A stretch of DNA of 64,000 nucleotides from Rostratula benghalensis (lineage: Eukaryota > Chordata > Aves > Charadriiformes > Rostratulidae): contig VXAI01000019.1 of assembly GCA_013399305.1 (NCBI GenBank), forward strand, positions 2,355,952 to 2,419,951. The letters are read 5' to 3'. The notes below the pieces were generated by a model, which was not told the DNA's origin, ran no database searches, and saw nothing but the letters and a program-made list of their open reading frames with translations. The position numbers were made by a program, and so were the translations under genes. Of this stretch, positions 47,601 to 61,400 are shown in pieces (position 1 is the stretch's first letter; each line of letters starts with the position of its first letter).

Positions 47601-50600
47601 ACGACGTGTAGTGAACCACACTGCTCTTTGCTTAGACCCCGTTCTATCAGTCATGGGATTTTTGTGGTCCTTCTGTAGGTTCAGATCTCTGTGTATGTGA
47701 GTGTGTGTTGCCTTAGACACACAGCACCTTAATACTGTGAGTTATGCCAAGGTTTATACTGGCTGGAATAGTTCAGTTTAGAAGTAGATATTGTATATAC
47801 AACCAGAGAAACAACAGAGAAATAGGAGCAGTTGTGATAAAGGTGGTGGGTACCAAACTGAGACTTGCACCAACAAAATAGGGAGGAGAAGCTCAAAACT
47901 GGTTCTGTGTGGCGACAAGATGTTCCCATCTGAGCCTTACTGGGAAAGGATGGAAGAGAGTGGTGCCATGAGGAAGCTGCGTTGCAGCAGCCTCTGCTCA
48001 GAAGGGAGCTGCTAATGCTGAAAAGTCAGATAACCAGGGAATGAAAACCTTTCCTCTTTCCCCGTCCTCGCTGCTACGGAGAGATGAATTCCAACATTAA
48101 TAAAGGGGCAGCATGTGCTTTTGATGTGGTGAGTGAAGCTGAATGGTGCTCTGTACGCGTGAAAGGTTACTGAATGGACAATAAGAGAAAACAAGAAAAG
48201 AAAACACAGAACAAGCCTTTTCTGCATCTTATTTTAAAGAAATGGTGTGCGTCCAATGGGAGCAAGAAAATGAATGGAAATTCAGGAGGTTTTCCCTCCT
48301 GGGTGATAATACAAGCCAGAGGGGAAAAGATGAGAAAAGACATACATAATTTAGAGTGAAAATAATGCATTGGGGAAAAAACACAAATTTTGTTATTTGC
48401 ACTTAATGTGTTTTAATCCATGTTTTTCATGGCAGCATAGATCACTTAGAGATCTTACATGAACCCACACCTGAACTGAGATCCTTATTTTCCTTAGAAC
48501 AGGTCTGATGTATTTTTTTGCTCCGTCCAACACTTGTTCTAACTGACCAAAGAAGCTTTGCTAAGGGAAAAAAACCAACCCACAACTTAGGTGCAACTGC
48601 CTGGAAGACTGTTGTTTCTGGCTTAGTTTTAATGGCTACACAGGCTTTATGTTTGAAAATGTATTCCTGTCTAGGGTTCAAGCCACTTGGTTTTAAAAAT
48701 TGGACAAGGTTACTGTTGAATCAAGTGTGTCTGAAATAAGAACAACATTATTTTGTTGGAAATTTGCAGGTAAGTGAGAAAGGTCATGTGTGTATTGTAT
48801 GTCTACAGAACTCTTCACCTGGGATGCTGAAGGATTTATCTATGAAATTATGTGGCGTTGATACTTAATACTGTAAAGACACTACAAACAAATGAGCTTA
48901 CTGATAACAAAACAGATACATTTTGAATTAATATTTTAGAGATGTTATTTTGGCTATTGTGTTGATAAGGATTAATTGGAAATATAATGAACTGTAACAA
49001 AAAAGTAAAAGCCAAACACAGAAAGTTAAAAAGTGTTTAACATTAGCATTGTCTCGGCAAGCTATTTCTTTGGTTTTACTTCAGTTCCTTTTTTGGGTAG
49101 GCCACTAGTCCTGGACACCAGGAGGAAGGGTTAAATTGGAGTAGGAAGGAACATGTTCATTGCTTCTTTGAACCTTGCTTTTTCTTAGCTGAACTTTGGG
49201 CTAGCTTGTAGATAAGCCACCAAGATGCAATGCTGCAGTCTTTTGAAAGCGAAGTCAGTTTATTTGCACAAGGGTTTATAAAAACATGTGTGTTTTCTGG
49301 TGTGAGTCAGCTGGAATGTGCAGCGGAAGAATACTCATCCCTGCTGTCCCACACGGCGCCCTCCTTAACCACAATCTCTCGCTCAGCCTCCTATTAGTGG
49401 GCGTTTTGTCAGGTTTTATAATTTTCCAGAGTCTGAAAAGCAAACTGTAGTAACAAATAGCATTTTTGAAGACCCTACGTGTTACTAGAATTCTCCAAGG
49501 AATCCTTGTACGCCTGACTTCTTTTTCCCTACTCCATATGTGTCAGAGAAAGCTGACTGAAATAGCATACTACACACATTGACTCGTGCTTCTGGATTTC
49601 ATTTGCCATTTACGATGAGCAGCTTGCAGTGTGTTTCAAATGGCTCTAACAGGCAGTGCTCTCATTAAGAGCTACTGATCCTGTCTCTGTGAATATTGAT
49701 AGAATGGATGGTGGTGCCAACTACAGCTGATTGCTTCCTGCTCTTCAGCGCCACTGTCTCCGTGGCAGTTGAAGCTGCAGAGTTCCTTAATTAATCATGC
49801 CAGTCTAGAAACCAAAGACAATAAAGGCTAAGTATAGTGGAGCCTTCAGCTCTAGTCACCACTTATTTCCTTTAAATACACAGCCTGGATGCAAGCGAGC
49901 AAAGGTCATCTTTCAGGGAGAACTCTGGGCATTTTAAATATATCCTGAAATACCTATGTAGTTCACCTGTCCCAGAGACTTCATGAATTTATCACCGTGG
50001 ACGTTGCTTTTGAAATGGAGCCCTTCTGTTACCTTCGACCAGTAAGCAGACAGGGCACAAGAGCCTTAACCTCTTCCCCCCACATTGTATGAAGTCTAGG
50101 AACTTCTGCTAGAAAGGCTTTATCCAAGTTAAAAACCTGAAGATTCCTGATTATAGACAGGGATCAGACAAAACTAGTACCCCAGACTAGTAATAGAATC
50201 TTTAAAGCGTAGTCCTTGAATTACATGTTTCCTGAGGAGGTTTCAAAGTGCTCTGTAAAATGGTGTTGAGGTTTAGGGTGGGCTGACGAACAAAGGAACA
50301 GCAGCTACTCTCTTTAAATGGTTAAATCATATTTCTCTCATACATGTGGAAAGTATCAAGGAGTTCAGTGACTTGCTACAAGATGGAGAAAACCACAGGT
50401 GATGGAGGAAAACATTCGTTCTCACTCTTGCATCTAGGAATTCTAGGTTTTTTCTTCTTAAACCGAACATGCATCCATTTGAGTTTTCCTTTTCTTCATA
50501 TTAAGAATATGAGAGCCATGAATCAGAAGAGTTGCAGATTTTCCATGCTTTTCAAATTCTGTAGGGATTTTAATTTTGGTCATTTGTTCTCTTCCCACTA

Positions 50601-53600
50601 TGATTGGACTCCTTGATGGTAAAATAGGCAGGGAAATAAACAGTACTGCAGTACTTTCTTCTTTTGGAGAATAATACAGGCTTTGTTTAATAGACTTACT
50701 TTTATCAAATAATCAAAGAAGCGTATTTGTAGCTGAAGATTTATGTCACAACATTTCCAAGAAGCAGTCTGCCGAAACTTCTTTGTTTTTAATGAGTAAG
50801 CATAAATACACCCCAATGAAGGCTTGCTCTGGTATCACATCAGAGCAGCTTGCATTTAAATTAGTGGGTCAGCAAGAAAGAACAGTGGAACCTTTTATTA
50901 GCAGCTGACGTCTCTCGAGTCTCGTTTTACATTTTTGGTTCCAGCATCATTCAACTGAAGGGAGATACTGTAGGTAAAAAAACCCCCAGCAAAACAGAAC
51001 ACAACAAAAACCAAGGATGTGAATAACAGAGAGAAGGCAGCTGCCAGACATCAGCTTCTGCTGTGTCCTTCAAAAATATCTGTACCCTCACTGATCTTAT
51101 AAAGGACCATAATGTGACATGTTTCTGTATGAAACAGGTAGTCTTTTGTATTCTCTGGTAAGAGCTTTTCAACAAAGTCTATGATACAGAGTTCAGTGTT
51201 TTTTTAAAGCTGTCTTTGATGAAGAGGCTGCCCATCCAGTAAGAAACAAAGGTTAATACCCATAAAAATTATATTTCATCTGCTGAAATTGCTATGGTAA
51301 GGGCTGTTCTCTAAGGAAGTCCATATTTTCCCTACAGTCACTTTGTGATGTACCACAAGACCTCCAAAGTGAATTTGATAACATCATTATTGCTCTCAGG
51401 AGGCTCCTATGTTGGACAGCCTGATGCTCATTCCTCATCTCTAGCAGTGGTGTTCTTTGGAAAGCTACAGGGTATCCTAATTTCTCTCAAATTTTGCTTT
51501 TGAGGGTTAATTAGTGTGCAAATTGTATAGAGACATTGTGAGACCTATTTTGAGAATGTTCAGCCTGTTATCACAAGCATCAACAAGTCTGAGACATCAT
51601 GGACAATCTCTTCCTTGCTTTCTGGCTCTATCTCTTTCAGCTCCAGCTGGACATAAAGACTGTTATTTTGTTGTTCTGGTAACACAGGAGAGGTTGTTGA
51701 TCATTATTATACGATGACTTACAGAGCACATACAGACTTACAAGGCTATGCTCCCTATAGAATGCTATAAAATTAATATGGCCTATCCCTTTTTAATAGA
51801 AAGTCAAATAATGGAAAAGATTTGTTGTTAAAGATGGGTTTTCTTTGGGACACAATTTAAATGACCTGCCTTAGGAGTAGATGACAGGGCTAATTCATCC
51901 CCTGTGTAACTCTGTTGAACCCAGTTGATTTGCATGAGATTAATTTTGTTCATTCTATTGAGGAGAAAAAAGAAAATAAAAGAAGTTGAGAATTACATAG
52001 CTGGGAAGGTGTCCAGTTAGTATCTTATATATGAAACTTTTATGCCAGGTTTAGAGGCTCAACTGCTCTAGTTTAATGTTGGGGAGTTAAAGAGAAACAT
52101 AAGGTAGAATTTAAAGTTATTGTCATGGATTGCAAATATAAATGACGATTTTTTTTTCTGAGTTGTGTAAACGTAAAAAGGAAGCCCTTCCCTTCCTTCA
52201 ATACTCTAGAACTTTTTGCTTAGAAATATTAGGTTGAGTGACTTGTGTTCTTCCAGATGGGTGTGATTTTTCTGTTTTCTGTAGTGAGCCAGAGGGGTAG
52301 TGAAACCAACTCAGAAGCTGTTAAGCCCCTTGTAGGAAAAGTCAGTAAGAGGAATAGATGAGAACTGTGCTGAGACCTTTAATTAAGCATGCTCTAACAG
52401 AGGTAGAGAGGTTTCAGTCACAGAGGACTGGAACAAGTTGAATTAGCATTATTTCAAAAACTTCCATGGGATATTTAAAATTAGTCATTCAAAGTTAATA
52501 GAAAATAAAAAAAGATGTATTACAATAATAAAAATCCCCTTTATCAGAAGATAAAATGTTTGTACATTTTGCAGGTGTTAATAATTGAAACTTAGGTAGT
52601 AGCCTATGCAGTGAGACTTGCAAGACTTTCTACCTATTACATGCAGCATGAATTTTCCATTTGCTGGGTTCCACATGAATAACCCACTGATTTCAGGGAG
52701 GGTGCATTTCCCAGATGGGTGTAGGGCATCTCAGCAGGAAATAGATCTCCTGCTCTCCCTCCAGTGGATTCACTGTGACACAGGCACTTACTTGATCCTG
52801 CTGGTGCCACAAGTGTCCACAAAATCTCAGTTTCCTGATCACGAGAAACATTCAAATACTTTATTAGTTGTGTTACGGCATATAAAAATGGGCTTCACTC
52901 CAGTAAAGTTCCCTTGAATTTCAAGGTAGTTGAGATGTGAAAAATAGAAAGAGATCACATCAGGGAAGAGCAGGAGAGGAATCATAGCATGAATACAGTA
53001 GGGCAGATACATTAGATGAGGTCGTGATTGGAACTCTCACAGTTCTGTTTCTCTTTGCTAAATCAGCAGAAGATCCAAAGCACTGTTGTAATGCAAAGCT
53101 TCTTAAAGTAAAGAGACCACAATTTAACTGCCTACATGTGCCATACCTCAAAGTAATTAGATGCTGTGAATTTCCATAGGGTGTAGGTAACCTTAGGAAT
53201 TAATGTATGATTTCAAAAGTGAGTGAAGGGCTAAATTCATTTTTCACTTGTTTCCTATCATTCTGTAATTAACTTCATCAGGAGAAATGTTTGTACTACT
53301 TTATAAATATGGGATTTACTAAGAAAGTACTTGTATGGAGCACCATCTAGTGCAGGATATCACTAACACAAAAACCTTTCTGCTCATGTCACTTGCCTGT
53401 GTTCAGCTAATTTAAAAGGAACTATCATGTTGCAGCAAGGGCCAGCCCAGTGGCTCCTGTGGCGATACAATTTTGCAATTAGATGGGAGGCCACAGGTTG
53501 AAAATTACTTGGGATCTTGTGAAAGGACAACAAAACTGGGTGCATGGGAATACAGGTAACCATTTGTGAGAACCATATGCTTTTAAGAGGAATCTGCTTA

Positions 53601-55540
53601 TCTTCCTTTCCATGGTGTTGGGTAAGATATTTATTACATAATTCAATCTGATCTGTTTATAAATTAGGTTGGACACTGATTCTCACAATAGTTTCAGACT
53701 TAAGTGTGATTTTAGGTGCCTTAAGTGCACTATTTGGCTGCTGATAGCCTTTGCTCAGCTCCTACAGAACCTCAGAGCCACCCAGGTCCCTTAAGCCAAG
53801 TGTTCACAGGGAGGCAAACCACAGCTGGGCAAGACTAAAGATCTGACTGTCTTCAAGAAGAGAAGAAAAGAAGAGAGGAAGGAAGCTTAGGTTCTATATG
53901 GGACAGGTAAAAGAAACTTGGATATTTACAAGTTGCTGAGAAAGGATGGAAAAAAATGAGCTACAAGGGGTTGTGGTTTGTTGTTGGGTTTTTTTTCTAA
54001 GGCCATATTTTGGTTCTTCTGCAAACAAGGACATGAATTTGGCTCCAGGGTTGTTTATTCAATGTTTGGCTATCAATGTCATGTTTCTGATGCAATCTAT
54101 TTAGCATTAGGGTAGGATTAAGAGGAACAGTCTTAGTTAACTGAAGATGTAGCAATGACAACCTGGATTTCCTCCTGCACTAAACAAAGGTTAAGATGGC
54201 CCTCAGGTACTTGGAAAAGGTGATTTTTGGATGAACAAAAAACTAATTAAGCATTGAAGAGCCACTCTCACTGTAAAGTTTTACATTCTCTTTGAACAAA
54301 CACTGTAACTAACAGAAAATTATCACTTTTCTCTCTCTGAGCATATATTGCATATGGATTTTGGTTGAATGCTTGAAACCTTGCTGTTTTCCCAGTTTCA
54401 GTTTCAAAGTACCCACTGGTACAAAAGCACTGCTCTTTGCTTTTGAAGGTGACCTCTTAATAGACATTTAAAAAAAATAACAAGACAGAAATAAGTGGAA
54501 TTTTGTAATATTTAACTAAAGACTTTTTCTGCTCTTTCTATCTCTCTTACAATGGCCAAAGAGAACCTACTTCTGAAGAAAAGGCTGCCCTTTCATTATT
54601 TTTGAGCTAATGAGGAGGAAACTAAAGGAACAGGGCAGGAATGCTCTCAGATCTGGCAAGCTGTGGTTCAGTTCCACTTTCCGGGTGTACCTTTTTGCTA
54701 ATAGCAAAAAAGAGAAGTAACTTTGACAGCACAAAATTTTATTCTTACAAAAGGGGTTCGCGAACTGGTTTCGGGAGGAAGAGTTTGGGTAATGGTGGGG
54801 AGAAGTAGGTTCTAACCAGGGAGTCTCCACTGGAAAGCAGAAGGCCAGACTGCAGTACCTCAGCTCTGTCAATGCATAATAGACAGTGTAGGGAAAACAC
54901 AGGTAGTAGTGTATAAAGCTCTTCACTGCTCATTTAATGTACCTGGCTTTGTGGTTTCCATTCTTTTAATCTCCAAAATGTTAAGCAAATGAAAGAAAAC
55001 AGAAAGAGGCAACTGGAACTAAAGAGGTGTTTCCCTTGAACAACTATTACAAAACGAGGCATTTTTGATTACTCGTTGCTGGTAGCTAACATTATGTTCT
55101 TCAATAAATCATGACTGACAAAACATTTTCGTGGTTATTTCCTTGATTCTTATTCTTCACCCGTTGGGTTATATGATTTGTATCAAATGGCATGTACTCA
55201 TTTTCAGCTATTTGGAAGTTATTATGTTGTTCTGCCTAATGCCTGAACAAAGCAACTGGCCTTTGTTCTGCTATCTTGTAAGAATAAAGACTACAGTAGA
55301 ACGTGTTTATACTTGTTGAGGGAATAAATTAATACAGATGGGCCACGCCAGGCAGAGAAAAGAATTCTATTCCACGCTGTACTTGCTTGCCTAGTGGCTA
55401 TTTAAACTTGCCTTTCCAAAATAAAGTTTGTTTATTTGAGAACACATGTATGACTATTTTGAATTACAGCACCTGCACATGTTTTGCATGTGGACAAAAA
55501 GATTTATTACACACAGAAAGGCCAGAGAAAGATGGTGGGA

Positions 55541-55580
55541 ATGAAATACTGTATTTGCATATTGTATATGAAATACTGTA
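55541..55580. repeat. Partial tandem duplication (27-bp unit)
   Basis: ATGAAATACTGTA occurs at 55541-55553 and again at 55568-55580, 27 bp apart, and each copy is followed by a TGCAT within a few bases. It directly abuts the inverted repeats at 55583-55649. Confidence 0.8.
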
Positions 55581-55582
55581 GT

Positions 55583-55649
55583 GCATCTAGCAGTATGCTA
55601 GATGCTTTTCAGAGAGCAAGGATATCAAAGTCCTTGTTCTGAAAAGCAT
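55583..55649. repeat. Two overlapping inverted repeats
   Basis: GCATCTAGCA (55583-55592) and TGCTAGATGC (55596-55605) are a perfect 10-bp inverted repeat with a 3-nt spacer. The arm at 55602-55622 (starting ATGCTTTTCAGA, ending CAAGGA) pairs with 55631-55649 (TCCTTG...TCTGAAAAGCAT): 12 bp, a small internal loop, 6 bp, and an 8-nt terminal loop. The two structures share ATGC (55602-55605). The second resembles a short miRNA-precursor-like hairpin. The locus is intergenic, between FGL1 and MTUS1. Confidence 0.85.
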
Positions 55650-56707
55650 TCAGTCCACATAAACATATAAATGTATTGTAAGATGTACAAAGAAAGATTT
55701 GATCCTCCTTCACTTTATGATTTCCAAGACAGAAAGGGAGTAAATTTTCCATCAGAATACGCAAAAGCACCCTAACTCAAGCTGAAAGATTTCATTAGCA
55801 TTCTCCTAAGTGAAGAGGATTGATTTATGCTGCAGCAAACACAAAACTTACTGCAGTTTATGAGCACAATCTGTACGTGTTAAGAGTCTTTTTTGTGTGC
55901 TAGAGATCCAACTTTTCTGTATTTTAATCCTCTGTGTCTTTTATTTAAATTTGTGAAATATGATCTGTCTTGATACTCTCCAAATACATGAGCTAATCTT
56001 TCCATTTTCCTCTGAAAAACTAAGAATGTTTTTACAATTTCTACATAATGTCATCCATGGTTTTGCAGAGAATTCTCCTCTTAGAGTAACAAAAGAACTT
56101 GAAAATCATTAAGGGAAATACTGTACTTAAAACATCTTTTTGAACTATTCCAAAACTTCCATCTTATTATTAATGACCCATATCTACAGACTTACTCATA
56201 GAGTTACACAGGAACCTATTTTAAATTCTGTAATAAAATTACATATAGAATTACGTATCAGATTATCTGCTTAGTTTTGAATACTGAAAATATATATGTA
56301 TCTGTGTAAGTACATCCATATATACATGCACACTTGCACATCCACTTGTAGGCCTTCCTGTCAGCTACAGAATTTCATTTGGTTGAAGTGATTAAGCAAG
56401 ATTCCAAAAAAGCAGCTCTAGAGCTGTCCATTGGTCCTCTCATGCAGGGGTACAGGGGTATGATTAAGACCAGAAATCTCATCTATTGATACAACATGAA
56501 AAAGATTGGATTATCTAGAATACCTGCTCTTACCACAAAAAGCACCAACCTCAAATCTTTATACCACATATTTTTTATCAGCACCATTTTTACACCAAAA
56601 GGTTCTTTTTAGCTGCCTGAACCCCATTTTTTCTCTACTTTTTCCCCTTTTTGTTGTTGAGGTGTAACCTGATTTATCTTACTGGGTGAGATTGTTTCCT
56701 GTGAACC

Positions 56708-56738
56708 NNNNNNNNNNNNNNNNNNNNNNNNNNNNNNN
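56708..56738. other. Assembly gap (31 N)
   Basis: A run of 31 N in intergenic DNA, next to a C-run (atccccccc) that may have caused it. No gene is affected. Confidence 0.99.
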
Positions 56739-58268
56739 ATCCCCCCCAGTTATTCTACACATCTTTCCCTTCTTATTCCATGCAATTCTTTCAAGAAGTC
56801 TTGCCACACTTTTGGTTTTGGAGGATGGAAATGGGAGGAAAAATGGCCATGGAGGGAATTATCATTGAGCTGACGTGTTCTTACCACTACAATAATAAAC
56901 TGACTGATAGATTGCCAAAAGTTAGTTTCAATGATGTTAAGCTTGACTGAAACTGGCTGCCATGTTCAAAAACTATTTGGACAGAGGGAGAGACACTGGC
57001 AGCGCAACCACAAAAGAAAGATTATTTTAGGAAAGCAGGCAAATGAAAGTGCCCAAGTTTGGCTCAGATCCATGCAGTTTTTAAAGCCTTCATTTGCATC
57101 GGCTCAACGGAAACAGATTAAGTTTCATCAGATAGCTTTCCAGAGAGAGTTCCTATCTTCTCTGTGGCAGCGAACACTAATGAGAAATTCATGTTATTAC
57201 TGGCTGTTAGAGTCTGTTGTGGTGTGAGGCACAGAAGCTGGGGGTAAGCAGAGTCTCTGCTAAGATTTTTCTTGTGCATCTGCAGCTTGAGAAAGGGGAA
57301 GGCCCCGGAAGCCAAGACAGGGACACAGGAAAAGAAGAAGATAGTAGGCTTCAGTGACTGAGCAGGGCATTCGAATTTGAAGACTTGTGGAGACTAACAG
57401 ATACACAGAGAAAGTAAAGATTTATAGATACAAGCAGTAAGAACCTCTAAAATCCTGGATTTTAGTTGCATATGAAATACTTCCATCTACACATGCAGTA
57501 TGATAGTCTATGTTCAAAGTGTAGCTCGGATTAAAGTTAGTTGCAGCTTTTGTTATTTAGCCTTTTGGTAAACTCCAAATGTCAATACACTGAAGTCCAG
57601 GTTTCGTTACCAAATGTTACCCAAAATAAAGGCATAATGTTTACCAAGAAAAAAAAGACATAATAACTACTGACCATCAGAATGTTAGATTGAAATGACG
57701 TGACCAGCCCTAGAAATGCTTCAGCAACAACAGACAACCCACTTCTGTACTCTGGATTCAATCGATTCTAGCCTGGTAGCATCCCTACTCTTCCTTCAGT
57801 TCCCTGCCTCGTCCTTTGTACTTCTACTGGGTGCTGTGTACACAGCACACCCCAACAAATCAGAGGAATTTACAGTCACTTCTAAAGCTTCAAATCGTTC
57901 TAAAGAACACATGTTCCACCTGCTGAGTAAAGCAGCTTTACACTTGTATTTAAATAGTGTTTTGGTTGTAATACATACAATTAATTTGCATTTTTGAGAC
58001 AAGTCAGTGACAATACTGATTTTTAAAAGGTGAATGGGTTTGTAGTTGCTGTGTAAGCCAAAAATCCTCCATGTTGATGAAGACGTCCTTATTCCTAGGT
58101 GAATGCCTGCCTTTATAAAAAAATCCTGTACACATACTAGCACTAGCATTTGTATCTACAGATTCACGGGCCAGATTGTCTTCTCATTTACATCTCACTT
58201 ACTGGCTGCAGGGGAATTATTCCAGATTTATATATGCAGAGATGAGAAGCAAAAATCTGCCCATCTGT

Positions 58269-58325
58269 TTTAATTTGGATTGAGTTGTGAGAGGATTAAC
58301 TATATAAACCGTCTTAATAAAATAC
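58269..58325 (-). other. FGL1: FGL1 3' UTR with candidate polyadenylation signal
   Basis: Downstream of the FGL1 stop the minus strand is AT-rich. An ATTAAA, the commonest variant polyadenylation signal, lies at 58274-58269, about 52 nt after the stop. No canonical AATAAA was seen on the minus strand in the next few hundred bases. The transcript end is inferred to be close to 58250. Confidence 0.5.
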
Positions 58326-58485
58326 TTAAACGATATTAGGTTCAAAGTCTGCTGGTCTGACCTTCATGACAACGGATTTCAGGGAATACCACCACCCATG
58401 CCAAGTGTACCAAACTATCCCGTTGTCCGTCTCCGCAGTGTAGGGGCCTTTGTAGTACAGACCGTTCAAGTTGGCAGAGTGACAC
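58326..58485 (-). CDS. FGL1: FGL1 last coding exon (fibrinogen-domain C-terminus)
   Basis: Fibrinogen-like 1 (hepassocin): a liver-secreted fibrinogen-domain protein with hepatocyte mitogen activity and, in mammals, a ligand of the inhibitory receptor LAG-3. The acceptor TTTTCCACCAG|GTGTCAC starts the exon at 58485. It contributes the third base of a split Arg codon, then 52 residues CHSANLNGLYYKGPY...DFEPNIV and TAA at 58328-58326. By recall the human protein has CHSANLNGVYYSGPY...DFIPNVI, so identity is high throughout. The block holds the conserved Cys of the fibrinogen-domain C-terminal disulfide (C of CHSANLNG) and the aromatic WYTWHGWWYSL stretch that forms the domain core. The length and end point equal the mammalian protein, so the C-terminus is complete. 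Confidence 0.97.
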
Positions 58486-61400
58486 CTGGTGGAAAAGCAA
58501 AGGAAAACATAAATAAGGCCTCCTCTCCAAAAGTTGCGACCGCGGCGCGTTTCTGTGTGCCTCAAAAATGTCGCCGCGTTGCTGAACAGCCCAGTTTGAC
58601 AGCTCCAAAAATTTGCATTTGTGGATTTCAGTGCACCTGAACAGTAACTTCTTTGAAACACGAGTTCTTTTTGTCCTTTCCACGTGTTTTCTGACATGAC
58701 TAACTCTCGGGGTTGTGCCTGCTAACCTGTTTCAGTGGAGGATTATTCCGGAGTTGTTCAGGACGTGTGTGGCAGCAGTGCACATCCCAAGCAAACTTCT
58801 GGGAAAGAAATTCCGTCCTGCTTTTTGTGTTTCCAGAGTAGCTCCTCTTTAAGTTTTGCAGTTACCCCCCGTGGTGTTACATATGACAAAACCTGAACAC
58901 CACCAACAGTTTGCCTAGTCAGCTGTGGACTTCTGCTTACAAATAGATGAATTCTGACAGCTAATTAAACATATGTATACCAATTCACTGGATCTAGCAT
59001 TTCATTTGACTACACAAAGTCCTTTTTTTTTTTTTTTTTGGTTCTGTAACACACTGAAGCAGAAATCCTGTTACAGTTTATCAAATACAGTAGTTTAACC
59101 AAACAGACCAAAAAACCTAACCTTGCAAAACTCAAAAGGCTTGAACACGTACCAGCACAAATCATTACTCATTTGTTTTCTACAAGAAAAAGGTTCAGAT
59201 GCTTATGTGACCATATGGAGAGCAAAATGGTTGTTTCTTCTGCAGCACATTGCAATGAACCAGCTCGCTTCGTCTGCCAATTCAGTATTTTGTTGTAAGT
59301 GCTGTTAATATCTAGCTGGACTTCAATAGCAGACTTCAGAAAATATGCAAATGGAAAACAGTCCACGTGAACCTCACGGGTGTTACTACTGGCAAATCTT
59401 AGCCTCTCTGGCTTTGCTTACACTTCATTAACAACAGTTTTTGGGAACTGAAATGAAAACTGCAATAAAAGCCTCATGGGAGAATTCTCATGTAGATAGA
59501 TATATATGTGTTTGTTCATTGCTTACAAATTTTAAGGTCAGTGTTGGTAATGTGTTAGCTGAAAGATTATAAACTGCAGATGTGAAAAGTGACCTCGTTT
59601 TTGGGAATGACAAACTTGTATTAGAGCCGACATAATCTTTCTGGCCCCACAGGTTCTGTGTTGAGCCAGCAATCTGTCTACTTTGAATCAAAACAGCAAC
59701 ATGTGCCAGTAACAACTTTTAATTAGTGCTGGGAGGCACTAATAGCCCAAGTATATGGTATTCTGTAACCAACTGCATACTGCCTGAAGTAACTGGGCAT
59801 ACCAAAGAAACAACCGGCATGTGATTATTGATATGATTTTCTGAAGCAACACTCATTATTCACAAGTCAATAAGCACCTTAAAGTTAGCCTCTGTTCCTC
59901 CTTTCTTTCTCATAAGATAATTTCTGAAGTAAAAATCTACACTGCAATAGTTTCAAAAGTACAATCAGCTCTCAATTATCCTTGGACATTTATCTGAACT
60001 ATAAATCAAGTGTATGACAGCCAGGGAGCGATGGACCTGGTTCCCTGAAGAACTGTTTCTGCCTGGGCTTACTGGCTCCTGGTAGGTCCCCACGTGGATG
60101 TAGCTATGCTGTCTCCAGGGTGACTGGAGAGGCAAGAAGCCCAAGTTGGTGAGATCTGTGTCCCCAACCTGATCCCTGTGATCACCCATGCATGCTGTAA
60201 CTGAAACTAGGAGTGCTGGGGAGGGAATAAGAGCTCAATGAACCTTATATTCTTCTTATTGAAGCTCTTATAGTGACATTCACAGCACCCTGGACACAGG
60301 AAAGCTTATGATCTGGGTGTAGTACCAGAGTGAACCTGGCTCTGTGGATTTGCATCCAAACTGAAAAATCTCTTCTTCTTCTAGAGCTTTGCTTACAAAA
60401 GAATGCAGAGAGGCCATTTTTCTGCAGAAGTCCACAGTAACAAGGGCTGAGCTGGAGCAAGACCAGTGGCTTTAAACTAGATCTGAGCTACTTCCATGTG
60501 GCCTCACGTGTGTCACATCCCTTGGTATTCATATTATCCAGGCTCTTCTGTATTTCATTAGTTCAGATAGCACAGAGCTGGCCATAAAAGATGCCTTCAT
60601 AGCTGGAAGCTCCTATATAAACCAGCCAAGAGCACTAATTCCTTCTATGCTTGCTAATCTCTGCATGACAAATACGTGTTCTGAATGCTTTCCTTTCACT
60701 GCCAGTACTGTTCTTTTGGGTAGGATTTAAGGACACTGAAATTTTCTAGTATTTTGCAGCATTCCGTTTTATGTTGGGCTTAACCTAATAAAAGTCAGTA
60801 GCAAGGCAGGGGAATAGCACTATTAGTAACTTATTTTCATTATCCAGACTGACTGTGACTTTAAGAGCATGAGTTATGCAGCCATAATAGGAAGTAGCCT
60901 GGTAGGAGTGAGCTATCTTTAGTAGTTATGTAGCACCAACTACAAGGTATTAATAACTGTCAAGTTCTGCTGTGCAGCTACTTTAGCAAAGGGGTCATTC
61001 TTTCATCCATACCAATCCAATATAAAAAAAAATAAAAGACAAAAAATGTATTCAGTTGACTAAAAGTGATTGGTGATTCACTCTTAATGAACCCCATGGC
61101 ATGGTGTCAGTTTCACGCTACTTGAGGTCTAGATATTCCTCTAAATCCACAGAAGTTCTGATTTTATGGGAAAAGGATCTCCCATACAGGTGGCTTTCCC
61201 TTTTACATCTTAGCTTTTGTGACAACTGCAAAAAAAACATTTTCTGCACAGGATTTTTTTTTCCCCCTACGTCTCAAACATTCCGCTGACCCACAGGAAA
61301 TATATTATAATAAATTAAAAAGAGTAATTAATTGTGAAACATTGAGTTAATAGCTACATCATATCAGCTGAGGAGGTCACAGACTACTTACGGAAACAGA

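Larger units (their letters stand above)
41618..58268. other. Intergenic region between FGL1 and MTUS1
   Basis: About 16.6 kb of mostly AT-rich DNA. I see two CR1 fragments (41999-42420 and 44541-44632), two assembly gaps, purine-rich low-complexity DNA at about 43440-43560, short T-runs, and the inverted-repeat locus at 55.58-55.65 kb. No open frame here has a recognisable protein domain, and no tRNA-like or other RNA gene could be identified. Regulatory elements for either gene may lie here but cannot be named from one sequence. Confidence 0.7.
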
